A DNA stretch of 64,000 nucleotides from Epiperipatus broadwayi (lineage: Eukaryota > Onychophora > Udeonychophora > Euonychophora > Peripatidae): positions 188,001 to 252,000 of the forward strand of contig JAQFVV010012981.1 in the NCBI GenBank assembly GCA_028023455.1, written 5' to 3'. Each line of letters begins with the position of its first letter. Position 1 is the first letter of the stretch. Positions 50,549 through 62,284 of the stretch are shown piece after piece. The notes beneath the pieces were generated by a model. That model did no database searches. It was not told where the DNA came from and was given only the letters and a program-made list of their open reading frames with translations. The position numbers and the translations under genes were made by a program.

Positions 50549-52663
50549 TATAATGATCGAAATGAAAGTGAAGATCGAATCTAACCGCAAAACGATATCT
50601 GCACTACAAGGCGCCATCTAGGCATTTAAACCTAGAAAAATTTATAGAGTAGGCAGATACGCGCTGTTAAGATTCCACTTTATTTAAATATTCCGATCGT
50701 TAGCCCAAGTCACTAGCTCAGTGGAGACGCAGAGATAAAAACCTATATCTTAATTTTATATCTTAAATATAAAAGAATAAAAGCCACTGCTAGAAATTAA
50801 CACATAAAAATATTTATTTACGCACATATAAAATAATATTTAAATTTTGAGGAATAAATTTAATGTTTATATTCTTATATTGATCTTTAATTCTAAAATT
50901 TCTGTAGATTGCAAATAATGAGTTTACTATTTATTTAGAGGGTCGAGTATGAATAGACTACATAGATTTGCATTTGAAAATAAACATTCTATCCCTATCT
51001 AACCTTAGGCTAAAAGTCGCAGTCAAACTGGCATCAATCCATCTGATATATTTATGTATTCAATGTAGCATGAAAATACAACAGCACAAATATACTATAC
51101 TGTCAGGAATGGACATCTGAACACTATAGTTAGAGAAAACATTGACTCTTGTCCAATACAGGAATATGATGTCTGTATAGCAAGAAGAACAATAAAATAA
51201 AAACTCCATAGGAAGGAACCGCGATCCTTTTTGCCGACTTACAATCCCATCCATAGGCAAAGGGTTGGTGCGGTGTATACAGCGATTCTGCACGTAGCGA
51301 AACTCATACTACATTTACTAATTACACAAATATATCCAATCCATTGACCCAATTCAACTACGAAACAAATAACCTAAGATTTCCCTTCCCTAATATAGCT
51401 TTACAAATCTATATAAACCATTCACGCCCGACTTAAGTTTAACATTTAGATACGTTCGCACAGATTTGTTTAAAAAGGTTGGGTATAGATCGATTACATA
51501 GATTCCATGGTCAAAACATTTCCAAATAAACATAAATGATCAAAATACAAAATTATTGATTACTGACAATTGCGGAGGGAAATTTATACGTAACCCAATA
51601 GTATTCACCATAAGATACTTGCATTGTCACCAATAACTTAAAAGACATCCGAATAAATACATTTTAGATACTCACCGTAAGGTATCATTATTTATTGAAT
51701 GTCTATATATTTTGATCAAATATGAAAACCAAAATATAATTAACCGCAAACAAATCCATGCAAGCGTCTATAAACAACTTAAATTTCATGCATTTAAATA
51801 ATCTTTACAATAAGAAAAAAAAAATGGAAATGATTTTTATCAATCGGAAAACATATAAAATTAAACATTATTAATTTGATTTTAACTTTAAAAAAAAAAA
51901 TCAGATGGAAGTTCATAAGCTTGAACGAAAGTTCTTAAATATTTTTAAATTTAGAGTTCATGTCAATATAGCTTATGGTAGAAGAGTCCAGGTTTCTGCT
52001 TTTTTAATTCCCGTGACGTCTCCATTTGAAGATAATGTTCTGGAGGTAGCATTAGCTGGTTCCATTCTTGTATCACAGTCTTTTCATTTTCTATATATTT
52101 TTTTAAAACAAACAAAAAAATGAGAGAGAACGGCAAGTGCGTCTTACCATTCTCATCAAATCAAGTCCGAAAAAAAACTGTCTGGAACTCAATATTTCTC
52201 TTTTTATAGTAAATCTCCAGATTGAATGAACAAAGACATCACTAATCCAAATTTTCGTTCAGGTCCGGGCTGAGGCTTGGTGCTTCCATTGGTCAAGCTA
52301 AAATCTCTTTCTTTTCTTATCTAACTTTTCATCTGACTTTTTAATTACACAGCTTTTAGATAATTAATAAACAATCATTTCCATTTATAGATTACAGGAA
52401 TTAATTAATACCTGTTTTTATTTTTACTTACGTTATTTCTTTTTTAAACTATTTTTATATTTAAATCTTTTTTTATATAAAAAAATACATTCAAATACCT
52501 TTTTTTTACTTATTAAAAAAATATTTTTAAAGTTTAGCATCTGTGCGAATGTATATACGTATAACAAACATTTTAATTTTAGCGTTTAGTTTTTTACTTT
52601 TATTTGCGAACTTTTAAGTTTTTATTTTAAATTAATGTAACGACATATTTATATATCGTTACA
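50549..52663 (-). repeat. Solo LTR of the 27296 family, minus orientation
   Basis: Read on the minus strand it begins TGTAACGATATATAAATATG and ends CGATCATTATA. It is collinear with the LTRs at 27296 and 30434 over the start region, the TATA region (CTATAAAAAGAG near 52205), the CAAATCTGTGCGAACGTAT phrase and the CTAGGTTTAAATGCCTAGAT end region. It lacks the second copy of the internal 350-base repeat, which accounts for most of its shorter length (2115 bases). It sits in (TA)n, so a target duplication cannot be defined. The open frames at 51060-51293 and 51905-52123 are not proteins. Confidence 0.9.
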
Positions 52664-52739
52664 ATATATATATATATATCACTAAAACTAGTCAACACAT
52701 AGACAATCCTTATATAAATAACAATCAACAATCTCAGGC

Positions 52740-53450
52740 AATCATTTTATATATATATAATGAGCATTCCAATAGCTCTAAACAAGCTTTTTTGATAAAT
52801 GCTACAAGAGATAGCATTCAAATCATCTTTATCTAGAATTGTCCCCATCCCCAAGACCAGTTTTGAGCTATGGCTTTTTTCAGTGAGGAGCTTGGACACC
52901 AGATTAAAAAAATTAACTCAAGACAAACTTGTTTAGATCTATTGGAATGCTCATTATATTACATATTGGTAAATGCAAGCTATATAGATCATGTGACATA
53001 TAATACATTATTTTTATTATTATTATTATTATTTTACTGTTTTGGGGCTTTGGCTAAATTAAATTACAAAGCACATAATTATATGGGATTTCTGAATTAA
53101 GTTCAGACCCATATGATCATTTCAGTTGGAGAGCTAAATTTAAAGACTTGTAGATGTCTAAAATTTCAGATCTTTTTCTGAAGAGTTAACTTTTAGATAA
53201 ATGCTTATCTTGAGTTAGTTTTTTAAATCTGGTATTCTAGCTCCTCGCTAAAGAGATCCATAGCCCAAAACTGGTCTGGGATAGGGACAATTCTAGGTTT
53301 TAGATAACTATGATTTGAATGCTGTCTCTTGTAGCATGATTTGAATGTTATCTCTTGTAGGTTTATCAAAAAAAAGCTTGTTTAGAGATTCATTACATTA
53401 CATATTGCTAAATGCAAGCTATACAGGTCATGTGACATATAACCTGATTT
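52740..53450. repeat. Inverted and direct repeats with decayed hammerhead-like motifs
   Basis: A minus-oriented arm (about 52795-52925) and a plus-oriented arm (about 53205-53345) are reverse complements (CTCTTGTAGCAT, CTGGTCT.GGGAT.GGGAC, GAGTTA). Both contain a sequence aligning with the hammerhead at 36721 but with the CUGAUGA and GAAA positions mutated (53247-53290: CTAAAGA...AAAAC TGGTC TGGGA). In addition 52925-53012 and 53365-53450 are direct repeats (TACATATTGSTAAATGCAAGC, CATGTGACATATAA). No coding sequence. Confidence 0.65.
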
Positions 53451-53504
53451 TATTACTATTATATATACATATAATAAAAGTATATAACATTAAAATACTA
53501 GTGA

Positions 53505-53715
53505 AATACATTTGTACTAAAATTCTTTTTACAATAATGGTGTTACCTATTGCACAAATAAATAAAAATCAATAAAACATAATACATCATATATAATGGA
53601 ATGAGTAATGATTATTCTGTTATATATAATGTGTTACTTTATAAATTTCACTTAAGAAGGTTTATTTGTGCAATAGACAAAACCATAGTTGTGATAGAAC
53701 ATTAATATAAGTGCA
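53505..53715. repeat. Small inverted repeat of a PLE-like terminus
   Basis: ACCTATTGCACAAATAAA near 53545-53562 is inverted at about 53665-53685 (TTTATTTGTGCAATAGAC). The right arm has CACTTAAGAAGGTTTATTTG followed by ACAAAACCATAGTTGTGATAG. This corresponds to CACTTGAGAAGGTCTATTTG...TGAAACCATGGTTGTATAAG at 38475-38520, the 3' end of the PLE at 37145. So it is a tiny head-to-head remnant of that family. Confidence 0.6.
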
Positions 53716-55659
53716 TTATTTTTTTAGTATTTAATATAATATAATTTTTTATTCCATTTTATGTTATTAATATAGTATTAGTCAATATTATATATATGTA
53801 TAACTCATTGCATAATTAAATTGCTTTCTAGGATCATCACATGACAATAAATTTTAAAGGTAAGAGCCTTTGTTTCCTTTATATATTTAGAGAATTGTCA
53901 TCAATGCCTTTCTAGAGGAATACATTTTTAATCAATTATAAATTTTTTTCAAAATATTTTTAAGCCTGATTGACATCTAATAAATATGAAATTTCTTTCA
54001 TTTTTAATCTTGGCAAAGTTGATTTAAATACTAATATTATGTAATAAATTAGGATTTGCAATATTTAATATTTATGAAATGTTTTAAGATTAACTCATTG
54101 TAACTTTCTAATTACAATTAAATTTTTCTCTAGCACAAACACATGACAATAAATTTGAAAGGTAAAAACTTAGTTTTCCTTTATATATCTACTGCAGGAA
54201 TAGGAAACTTCCAGCATGTGGTTTAACTTTGGTTCTCAAAAGCTTTAATTTGGTCACGACCATTTTAAAAACATATATACAATGGCCCTATATACAACTT
54301 TTATTTAAAAATGTATGTATATAATTAAGAGTAAAGTAAAATAAAATATTTAATTTCTCAACTATAACTTTTCTCTCAACAATTTCTGTAATAGTTCTAA
54401 TTTATTCTACCAGGATGCAATATTCCAACAATTTATATATATTCTATGGTTTGTCTATGTTAATTTACAATGCTGAGCATATTTGCATACTTTTATAGTA
54501 TTTTTTTCAGCCAACATATAATAGCAAAAAAAAAAAAACAACAACTTTAAATCTAATTCATTTTATTATTATTATTTTACATTTAACTTTTTTTACTAGG
54601 ATGGTTACACCAAATAAGATAAGAAAAATTATCATAGAAAATCATGCATTTAAAAAAACAAGCTAATGCATGTTTTTTTATAGAAAAAAATAGTAAATTA
54701 ATATGCCTAATACATTTGAAAAGTATTTCAGTTAATAAAAAGCAATAACAAGAGTTACTATTAATCAAAATATTTCGATTACAACAAAATTGTTGGGTAA
54801 GAAAGAAAAAATAGAAAACTAAAAAAAAAAAAACCTTCATAATATGGTTAACATGTTCATATAAAGTACAAACAAATCATAATGTAAAAATAAGTTATAA
54901 TATTTTTTTAAAAAAAGCAAAAATTTAAGTCATTTTATGAAGGGAAATTTATAAAATATTGCATCATAACTACTGTAAAATTAATCTATCTCAAATTTAA
55001 AATGAAATTATGATACAAACAACAGTTGCAAGGTGAATAGAAAACTGTCATCAAATGTGAAACAATCACTAAAAATAATGTTACTTTATTTGTAATTCAC
55101 AAAAAAATATGGGCTTCATTAAAAAGGAACATTAAAATTGGTCTATCAGTTAAAAAAGTTGCCCACCCCTTATCTACAGGCTTATCAACAATGTCTTTTA
55201 TAGAAAAGAATAAATTTTAATTAATCACAATTTATTTCAAAATATTGTTAAAACTGATTAACATATATTTGGTAAGCATAAAATTTCTTTCATTAAATAA
55301 ATATGTTATTGATATTCTTAAAACTAATTAACCTATATAGCTGATAAGTATAAAATTTCTTTCATTTAATAAATTTTTTTAATATCAGATATATATGTCA
55401 ATCAGGTTTAAATATATTTAGAAATAAATTTATGATTGATTAAAAATTCATTCCTTTTAGTAAAGGCAATATTGACAATCCTTTAGATCAGTATTTCTTA
55501 AAATTTTTATATGAGGGCTCTCTAAAAACAATATATTTTCCAGCCCCCATTGATTAACAATATATATATATTATAACATTTTCAGTATTTCTAGGCCTCT
55601 ACATGCTAATATAAACTGCGCATGAGTTGATCAAGCTATGTCAAAAAAGAAGATAGTTA
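53716..55659. other. AT-rich DNA with a loosely repeated phrase
   Basis: The phrase TAAATTTTAAAGGTAAGAGCC / TAAATTTGAAAGGTAAAAACT with CACATGACAATAAATTT occurs at about 53835 and 54135, and AAAATTTCTTTCATT recurs at 53990, 55280 and 55350. This suggests an old tandem duplication. No coding motif. Confidence 0.45.
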
Positions 55660-55800
55660 TATTTCTATTCTAAAAACATAGCTATATTTCCTGATCAACT
55701 CAGCCTATTAAGATTGTTGAGAATTGTGCTATTGATGAAATCAGCTTTTAATTTATTTAATCTGGGCACCAGAATTCCTAAGAATTCGCCGAAATCGTCA
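55660..55800. repeat. Fragment similar to the direct repeats at 57000 and 58480
   Basis: CAGCTTTTAATTTATTT...GGCACCAGAATTC at 55740-55775 matches 57060-57100 and 58530-58570. The block abuts the LTR that starts at 55801. Confidence 0.55.
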
Positions 55801-56855
55801 TATAACATCTCACAAATAAAAAAAATACTTTTAAACTAATCGGTATTACATCATACCATAACGAGAATTATTTTCTCCTTTTTGATTATTATTCCTGGGC
55901 TTGTTTAAATATATTGGCAAGGTAAATTCCGTTTTAAATCTTATTAAACTAATAATAAATTTAATACTAAAAAATAACTATTATTAATAATGCACAATGA
56001 AAAGGTTGATAAAAGTAAAATCTCTTTTATTCTAACAAACTAAAAATATTTATAAGTTAAATTACGAATTAACTAAACAGGAAAATACACACACACTAAT
56101 CCAGATAATGAATCGATTAACAAAAACAGTTAGATTAAGCAATTAAAGCAATTTAATAATGTCCCAAGATCTTGTATAAAATTCTTTATTAGAAAGTCCC
56201 TTGAATACGAAAAGAAAAGTCTATATCAGGATGGTAGTCTAAGCTTAGATAAATAATTGTTTGCAAACTTTTAAGTCACTATCAGGAAAATTTATTCATA
56301 ACTTACCGGTAAGTTCATGTAGGTTTATGGGATCCCAGATCATGAGAATTTCCATTGGTCTCTCCTGCCGGCGTCTTCCATTATTGTTCCGTTCTATAGC
56401 TGGAGAAAAGGCACGGTTGTAGTCACCCTTTTATTGCAAAAAGCGGTCTTCACAAGTCCCGTTCCCATGCTTGCATGACAGCTTGGTACAGCAAGGGGCA
56501 TACCTGTGTAGAAGTATATTTATTGCCACAGGTTATGCTCGCGGAAACCTTCAACTTTCAGAGATGTAACTAGAAGTTAAAGAGAAGACCCAGATTGAAG
56601 TAGTCCTCTCCTTTTTATATCACGATCCAGTTTATGAAACTTCTGCACACTCTTTTGTCTTTTTAATTTATCTGGATTAGTAATCTGCATGTCATTTATT
56701 CTTTCCAATTAGATAAAAAAAAATAAGAATGACAATTTTAACTTTCATTGCACGTTTTAACAAAAATTATACTAATAAAAAAAAAAATCTAAATTTACTT
56801 TTTTAGCTTTTACCAAATGCCAATATATTTGCAACGTATATAAATAAACGTTACA
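55801..56855 (-). repeat. Probable LTR of another family
   Basis: On the minus strand it begins TGTAACGTTTATTTATATAC, with a hairpin TGTAACGT...ACGTTGCA, and could end in ...GAGATGTTATA at 55801. It has a TATA box (GATATAAAAAGGAGAGG, near 56620), a GC-richer R/U5-like part (56300-56530) and AATAAAG about 330 bases further on. The end positions are less certain than those of the 27296 family because no duplication is visible; (TA)n borders the 5' end. No coding sequence. Confidence 0.5.
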
Positions 56856-56879
56856 ATATATATATATATATATTGTACT

Positions 56880-57775
56880 GTTCATCAGCATCTTAGAGTT
56901 TATACGATTTATGTTCTTCATATTCGGTGACCAAATTACATTCAATTTGCTAATTCACTCATTCGAATATGTACAATAATTTTATTGAGCGCAATTATTT
57001 TTTCTGGTCACACAACCCACTTAATGTAACAAAACTTGAATAATAATTGAGGATAGAACTAGCTTTTAATTTATTTGAAAGACACCAGAATTCTATACAA
57101 GAATTTGCTGCCCCATCTCTTTATTAGTTACTATTATGTTTATTTGGAAATGTAATTATTGTTGAATTTAAATAATTTTATCCTATTATTAACAAACTCA
57201 AATAGACAACAACACAAGTTATATTTCTATGGTTTATTAAATTATAATTATGATTATTTTAAAAACTAAATAGAGAATAACAGTATAAAAACAAATGAAT
57301 TGAAATGGTTATTAAACACTTTTGTTTTCTAAGATTCAGATTTTTTTTTTATAGTCTGTTGTAACACAGCATTTGCTATCTTTATAGTTCAAGAAGGTGA
57401 TCACTTAAATTATGAAAAAGTCTATTACCTGTAAGTTGAGTTGTTCAATTTATAACACTATGTAGATTACCTTGCATATTTTTTGTTCTGGGAGGAATCC
57501 ATTATACTCTCTTACCACAGCTTGGAGGTAGTCCAGGATTCAAGATTTATGTAGATGATGGCTTCACTCTTGGCATTATAAGACTCCAGGAAGAAAGAAA
57601 CTTCAGCAAATAACTTCATAGAAAATCAAATTTATATTAAACTGTTTTCTTTAGAAGATGGAGAACTAAGACTCCTGTTCATGATGTACTTACTTTTTAG
57701 ACCCTCTCCCTGATTTTAGTCAGCCATCCACATCCTAATTTTGACACAATTTAAAGTAATTTTGTCCAAAATGTT
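56880..57775. repeat. Direct repeat, copy 1 (about 0.9 kb)
   Basis: Collinear with 58357-59360. Shared phrases include CATCAG.ATCTTAG.GTTTATA, TTTATGTTCTTCATATTC, TTTTAATTTATTTGAAAG.CACCAG, AAACTAAATAGAGAATAACA and GACACAATTTAAAGTAATTT.  Differences are numerous, so it is old. Confidence 0.8.
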
Positions 57776-57799
57776 TTTATTTTTAAAAATGGGTTAACT

Positions 57800-58350
57800 A
57801 CACTTGGCATGTTTTTCTTACTTTCTACTACCATTATTTCTGGATTCTCTTGCTTGTCTCTCTGCCTCCTTTATTATCTTCTTATCTACAACTTGTCCTA
57901 ACTCTTCTCTCATTTAATTAAATTCTGCCCTAACTTCTTCGAACTTGCTTATTTCTTTTTTAATTTCTTCTTTAAATTCTACCATCAGCTTTTTAAATAT
58001 TTTTCTCATTAATGGCTCCATGTCTGTTATCTCTTCCTTTTTTCTTCTTTTATGGCTTACTATTTTTTCACTTCTTAATTCCATGTACTTCCATTTCTCT
58101 CATATATCTTGTTTAGATTTTATTTTTTTATTACTTATATTTCACTAACACATCTGTCAATGTCCTTCCCCCTGTTGTTGCTTTACCTTCTGAGCTACTT
58201 TATTTCCCATCATTTTGGCTACTCTTTCCCTCCTACCTACATGGGTGATTTTTTTTAAACAATGTTTATATTTAAAATTTTATTCTTTTACAATCCGTAC
58301 TCCTATCTCATATTCTGGGTCACTATTATGGATCATAAGCATCCATGTTG
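57800..58350 (-). pseudogene. Coiled-coil coding remnant, possibly a LINE ORF1 or gag-like protein
   Basis: Minus-strand reading gives RRERVAKMMGNKVAQKVKQQ, then after stops EEITDMEPLMRKIFKKLM, VEFKEEIKKEISKFEEVR and MREELGQVVDKKIIKEAERQ. The heptad-like, Lys/Glu-rich pattern is that of a coiled coil and recalls ORF1 proteins of non-LTR elements. No zinc knuckle or other defining motif is visible. It lies between two direct repeats of about 0.9 kb. The plus-strand 67-codon frame is its shadow. Identity beyond a coiled-coil protein fragment is inferred. Confidence 0.45.
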
Positions 58351-58356
58351 GCATCC

Positions 58357-59360
58357 ATCAGTATCTTAGGGTTTATATGATTTATGTTCTTCATATTCAG
58401 TGATCAAATTACATTCAATTTGCTAATTCCCTCATTGGAATATGTTCGGTAATTTTATCAAGCACAAGTCTTTTTCCTGATCACCCAACCCACTTAACAT
58501 AAATAAACTTGAATAATAGTTGAGGACCTAACCAGCTTTTAATTTATTTGAAAGGCACCAGAATTCTATACAAGAATTAACTGTCCTCTATCTTTATTAA
58601 TTACTACTATAAAATTATTTGCAACACCCAGAGGATTATATTTTTTATTATAGCATTGGTAATTTATTTGGAAAAGTAATAATTGTTGAATTTAAATAAT
58701 TACATCCTATTAATAACAAATGTAAATAGATTTATTAAATTAAATTATAATTATGATTATTTTAAAAACTAAATAGAGAATAACAGTATAAAAACAAATA
58801 AATTCAAGTGGTTATTAAACACTATTGTTTTCTAAGATTCTGATTCCTTTTTTTAATAAACTGACATAACACAGCATTTGCTATCCTAATTGTTCAACAA
58901 AGTGATCACTTACATTATGAAATAAAGTTTCTTAGAGGTAAGTTGAATTGTTCAATTTATAACACCATCTAGATTATCATGCATGATTTTTATTCTGGGA
59001 GGGATCTGTTATACTCTTTTATCACAATTTGTAGGTAGTCTGGGGTTCAAGATTTAGGTAAGCAATAACTTCACTCTCAGCATTTTAAGACTCTAGGAAG
59101 GGAAAACATTGGCAAATGAACTATCTGTACTCACACATATTATGATGATTCAATACACTGGTGAGATTAGCTTGGCACAGTCTTTATGACATTTTAGTAA
59201 ATCAAATTTATATTAAACTTTTCTTTAGAAGACAAAGATCTAAGACTCCTTATGAACAATGTATTCACTTTTTATACCTCTTCTCTGATTTTTGTCAACA
59301 GTGCACTTCCTGTTGACACATTTTAATTTTGACACAATTTAAAGTAATTTTGTCTACAAA
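58357..59360. repeat. Direct repeat, copy 2 (about 1.0 kb)
   Basis: See copy 1 at 56880. This copy has an extra segment at about 59110-59195 and ends GACACAATTTAAAGTAATTTTGTC. The ends do not read TG...CA, so it is not a clear LTR. Confidence 0.8.
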
Positions 59361-60395
59361 GTCATCTTTTTTCCTGTTTGGTGGCCGTCTTTGATGAAAG
59401 CAATAGAATGTGATGACTTTAGGTTTCAAGTGTTGTTAATTAACTTTGCAATAAGAATTTATTTTCTTATTTTAGCAAAAATCAAGGTAACATTTTGTTA
59501 TTCTCTTTATATCTTTTTTTTAATCTCTTTAACTTACATAAAAATATATAACTTACATTGTCTAAATAAAAAATATAATCAGAGATTTATAAAGAAAAAT
59601 ATTATTTTCTTTTCAGGAATTTGGTAATTTAAAATTCTATATCAACTTGTACCAAAACAGTACAATATATATATATATATATATAATGTGTTATAAAAAT
59701 AGAGGTAATAAAAAATTTTATAGTTAAAAAAAATCATAATATATTGAGATGGTTGTCTCTCATGGCATACAACAAGATAGTAGTGTGTTCAAATGTAAAC
59801 ATAAAGTTGAAAACAAAAGTAGAATCAAACACAAATAATTTAGATATTTATTATATTACACTAGAATATCAATTGAGAATTAAATAATAATTTTCATACT
59901 TAAAATTATTATAAATCATTTTAAATGAAGCATTTAAAAAGGTCTATTTAATGTTTTATTAATTCTGATTTTGAAATCTAAAACAAATTTGTTTTTATGT
60001 TATAACAGATATACTGGTAATTGTAAAGTTCCACTCTGTTTTTAATTAGATTAAGATTTTTTTTTAAAATTAAAAACTTCGATAAAATCCTACAAAGTTG
60101 TTTTGAAAAGATTGTAGTGAACTGAAAAGAGTCATTAACTTTTTCAATCAAGATAAAAAAAACCTTTTAATTATTGTTTTTTAAATCCCATCCCTGACTA
60201 TAAAAATGGTAGAAAAAAGATTACTTTACATTACTATTGTTATGAATTTATAATGGAAGGTGAGAAGTAGATCTGCTACTAATATCATAATGATAGAATT
60301 TGAATTTACATGAAAGCAAGGGCCACCTTTTTGTGTTTCATAGTTCACATATATATGTACTAGATGACACTGAAGTGTACTAAATTATAGACTGA
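59361..60395. other. AT-rich DNA, nothing recognised
   Basis: Short (TA)n at about 59665-59685. The 78-codon frame at 59391 has no recognisable motif. Confidence 0.4.
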
Positions 60396-60633
60396 ATGGA
60401 GTTCATGAATGTCAACAGTTACCATATATATATCTTTTCTGGAAATTCCAATGGGATCTTATACTATTCTATTAGAGACATTATTATAATAGACCAGCTT
60501 ACCAAGAAATTCCATCAGATTGCTGGAAGAATTACCATGCTAAGACTTTATACATATGCTGATTATTCTATATTCAAAGAAGCACAGACATATAATTACT
60601 GCCAGACAAACATTGATAATATAAATACAGCTG
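60396..60633 (+). CDS. Possible host exon, unidentified
   Basis: An ATG-started frame encodes about 79 residues of balanced composition (for example RITMLRLYTYADYSIFKEAQ and TYNYCQTNIDNINTAG), unlike the Ile/Tyr/Lys-rich noise of the surroundings. It ends at CTG|GTAAGTAG, a good splice-donor match at 60634. The frame has a stop just before the ATG, so this would have to be a first coding exon or begin at an internal acceptor (AACAG near 60416), for which the pyrimidine tract is poor. I do not recognise the protein. A remnant of an unknown transposon or chance are real alternatives. Confidence 0.25.
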
Positions 60634-60639
60634 GTAAGT

Positions 60640-62284
60640 AGAATGTGTTATATATTGAGAATGAGATTATTTTAAATTCTTTGTAATTAAAATGTTTAAA
60701 TTATAAGTTTTAAAAATAGGTTTTTTTAATTATACATCTAAAAACAGAGGATTGATTTCTAGTTTGTATTTTACTTTTGAAATTAAAAATAAAGATAAAC
60801 ACAGAAATCTTATTGTAAATGAAGAAACAAAAAGCCAAAGGTATTTTTTTAAAAAAAAAACTTCCCAAATTGAATCTCATGATAATTTTCTTTTTTTTTT
60901 TTTTAAAAAAAGAAAAAAATATCTTTTACTTAACATTAAAAATCATGATTTAATTAACAATTTTAATTCATGCTATTTTTTTTTATGTACAAACATATGT
61001 GTAAATTTTATGTATACTTTCAACATTGAATTAATTGTCTTGTGAAAATATAACATGGTTTAAAAAGTATTATTTTTGACAAATAAAATATCCTAGGATA
61101 TGTCTGTGTGCACACACATTTCTATGTGTACACACATATATGTTAAATTAATCATTTATGTATTATTAAAATGAATTTTTTTGATATAATGTTAATTTTA
61201 TATCATTATATCACATGTCTGTGTGCTGTTATATAGATGTACATCTAAAAATATATGTAAATTGCAATGTGATAGCCCATATTTTTGTAACAATGTAATA
61301 ACATTTTGTTTGTATTATTTTAATCAAAATCAGAATTCCAAATTTATATTTATAGCATACTTAGCAGATCTTAAGTTCATTTTATTATTATGGTTTCTAA
61401 TTAATAAATTGATATTTCATTTTATTGAGTTATTCCAGTGAATTTATTTAAGCCTAGACAAACTTTAAAACATTGTATGTTAGTACTAACTCTTTTTCAT
61501 AATAAAAGTTATGAGTTCTTGCTCACTGAACTGGATTTATGCATAATGATCAATTATACAGATTGGGTTTATGTTTAATGTTATGGAGATCCAGTTGATG
61601 ATGATTTCATTATTTCTCTAATCCTGGATGGTTCAAAGGTAGATACTTTAAAGTCTGAGTACTATATTTAATTTTTTATTAAATAGAAATAAAGAATATA
61701 GTTGGTCAATATAATAATGGTATTATACGGCCAAAGCATTGATAATGGCCAGCATTATTTTTTAAAATATTATATTCAGATGGATTAGCACTTAAATTTG
61801 TGGATCCAAATTATTGTTTGTATTGCTTACCAAAATTTGGCACTTGGCTAAATTATCCAGATGTATAGGTGATCACTTTCAAATCCAGTCACAAGGTTGA
61901 GTGCTGACATTATTTTTTGATCATTCATGATGAATGGTTATTACTTTTGTGTAATTCTGATAAATTTATAATTATTCATGGTTAGTCTTAGTTCTTTGCT
62001 GATCTCTCATACCCATTCTCTCATTATTATCACTCATTATATTCATTTTTATTCATAGTATATTTAGTTTTTTGTGATCAATGGTGATGATGATGATGAT
62101 TTTTCATCATCCAGGTTCACCCCTACATTTATGCAGTTACAGTATGTTTACTACATTTATAATGAAGTAGATACATTTTATTATTAGATATACATATATT
62201 AATAGTTTTATGTTTACATTACATATATAAATATGAAAAAAAGCGAAACAAAACTTACTAACAATATTCAAACAATAACCTTTA
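60640..62284. other. AT-rich DNA, nothing recognised
   Basis: Two short alternating CACACA/TGTGTG patches near 61100-61140 and a (GAT)n run at 62085-62100. Open frames at 60752 and 61223 have no recognisable motif. Confidence 0.4.

Noticed and set aside
62080-62105. (GAT)n run as the tail of a further RTE element
   Set aside because: The sequence before it shows no RTE C-terminal motif on either strand, so it is treated as a short microsatellite.
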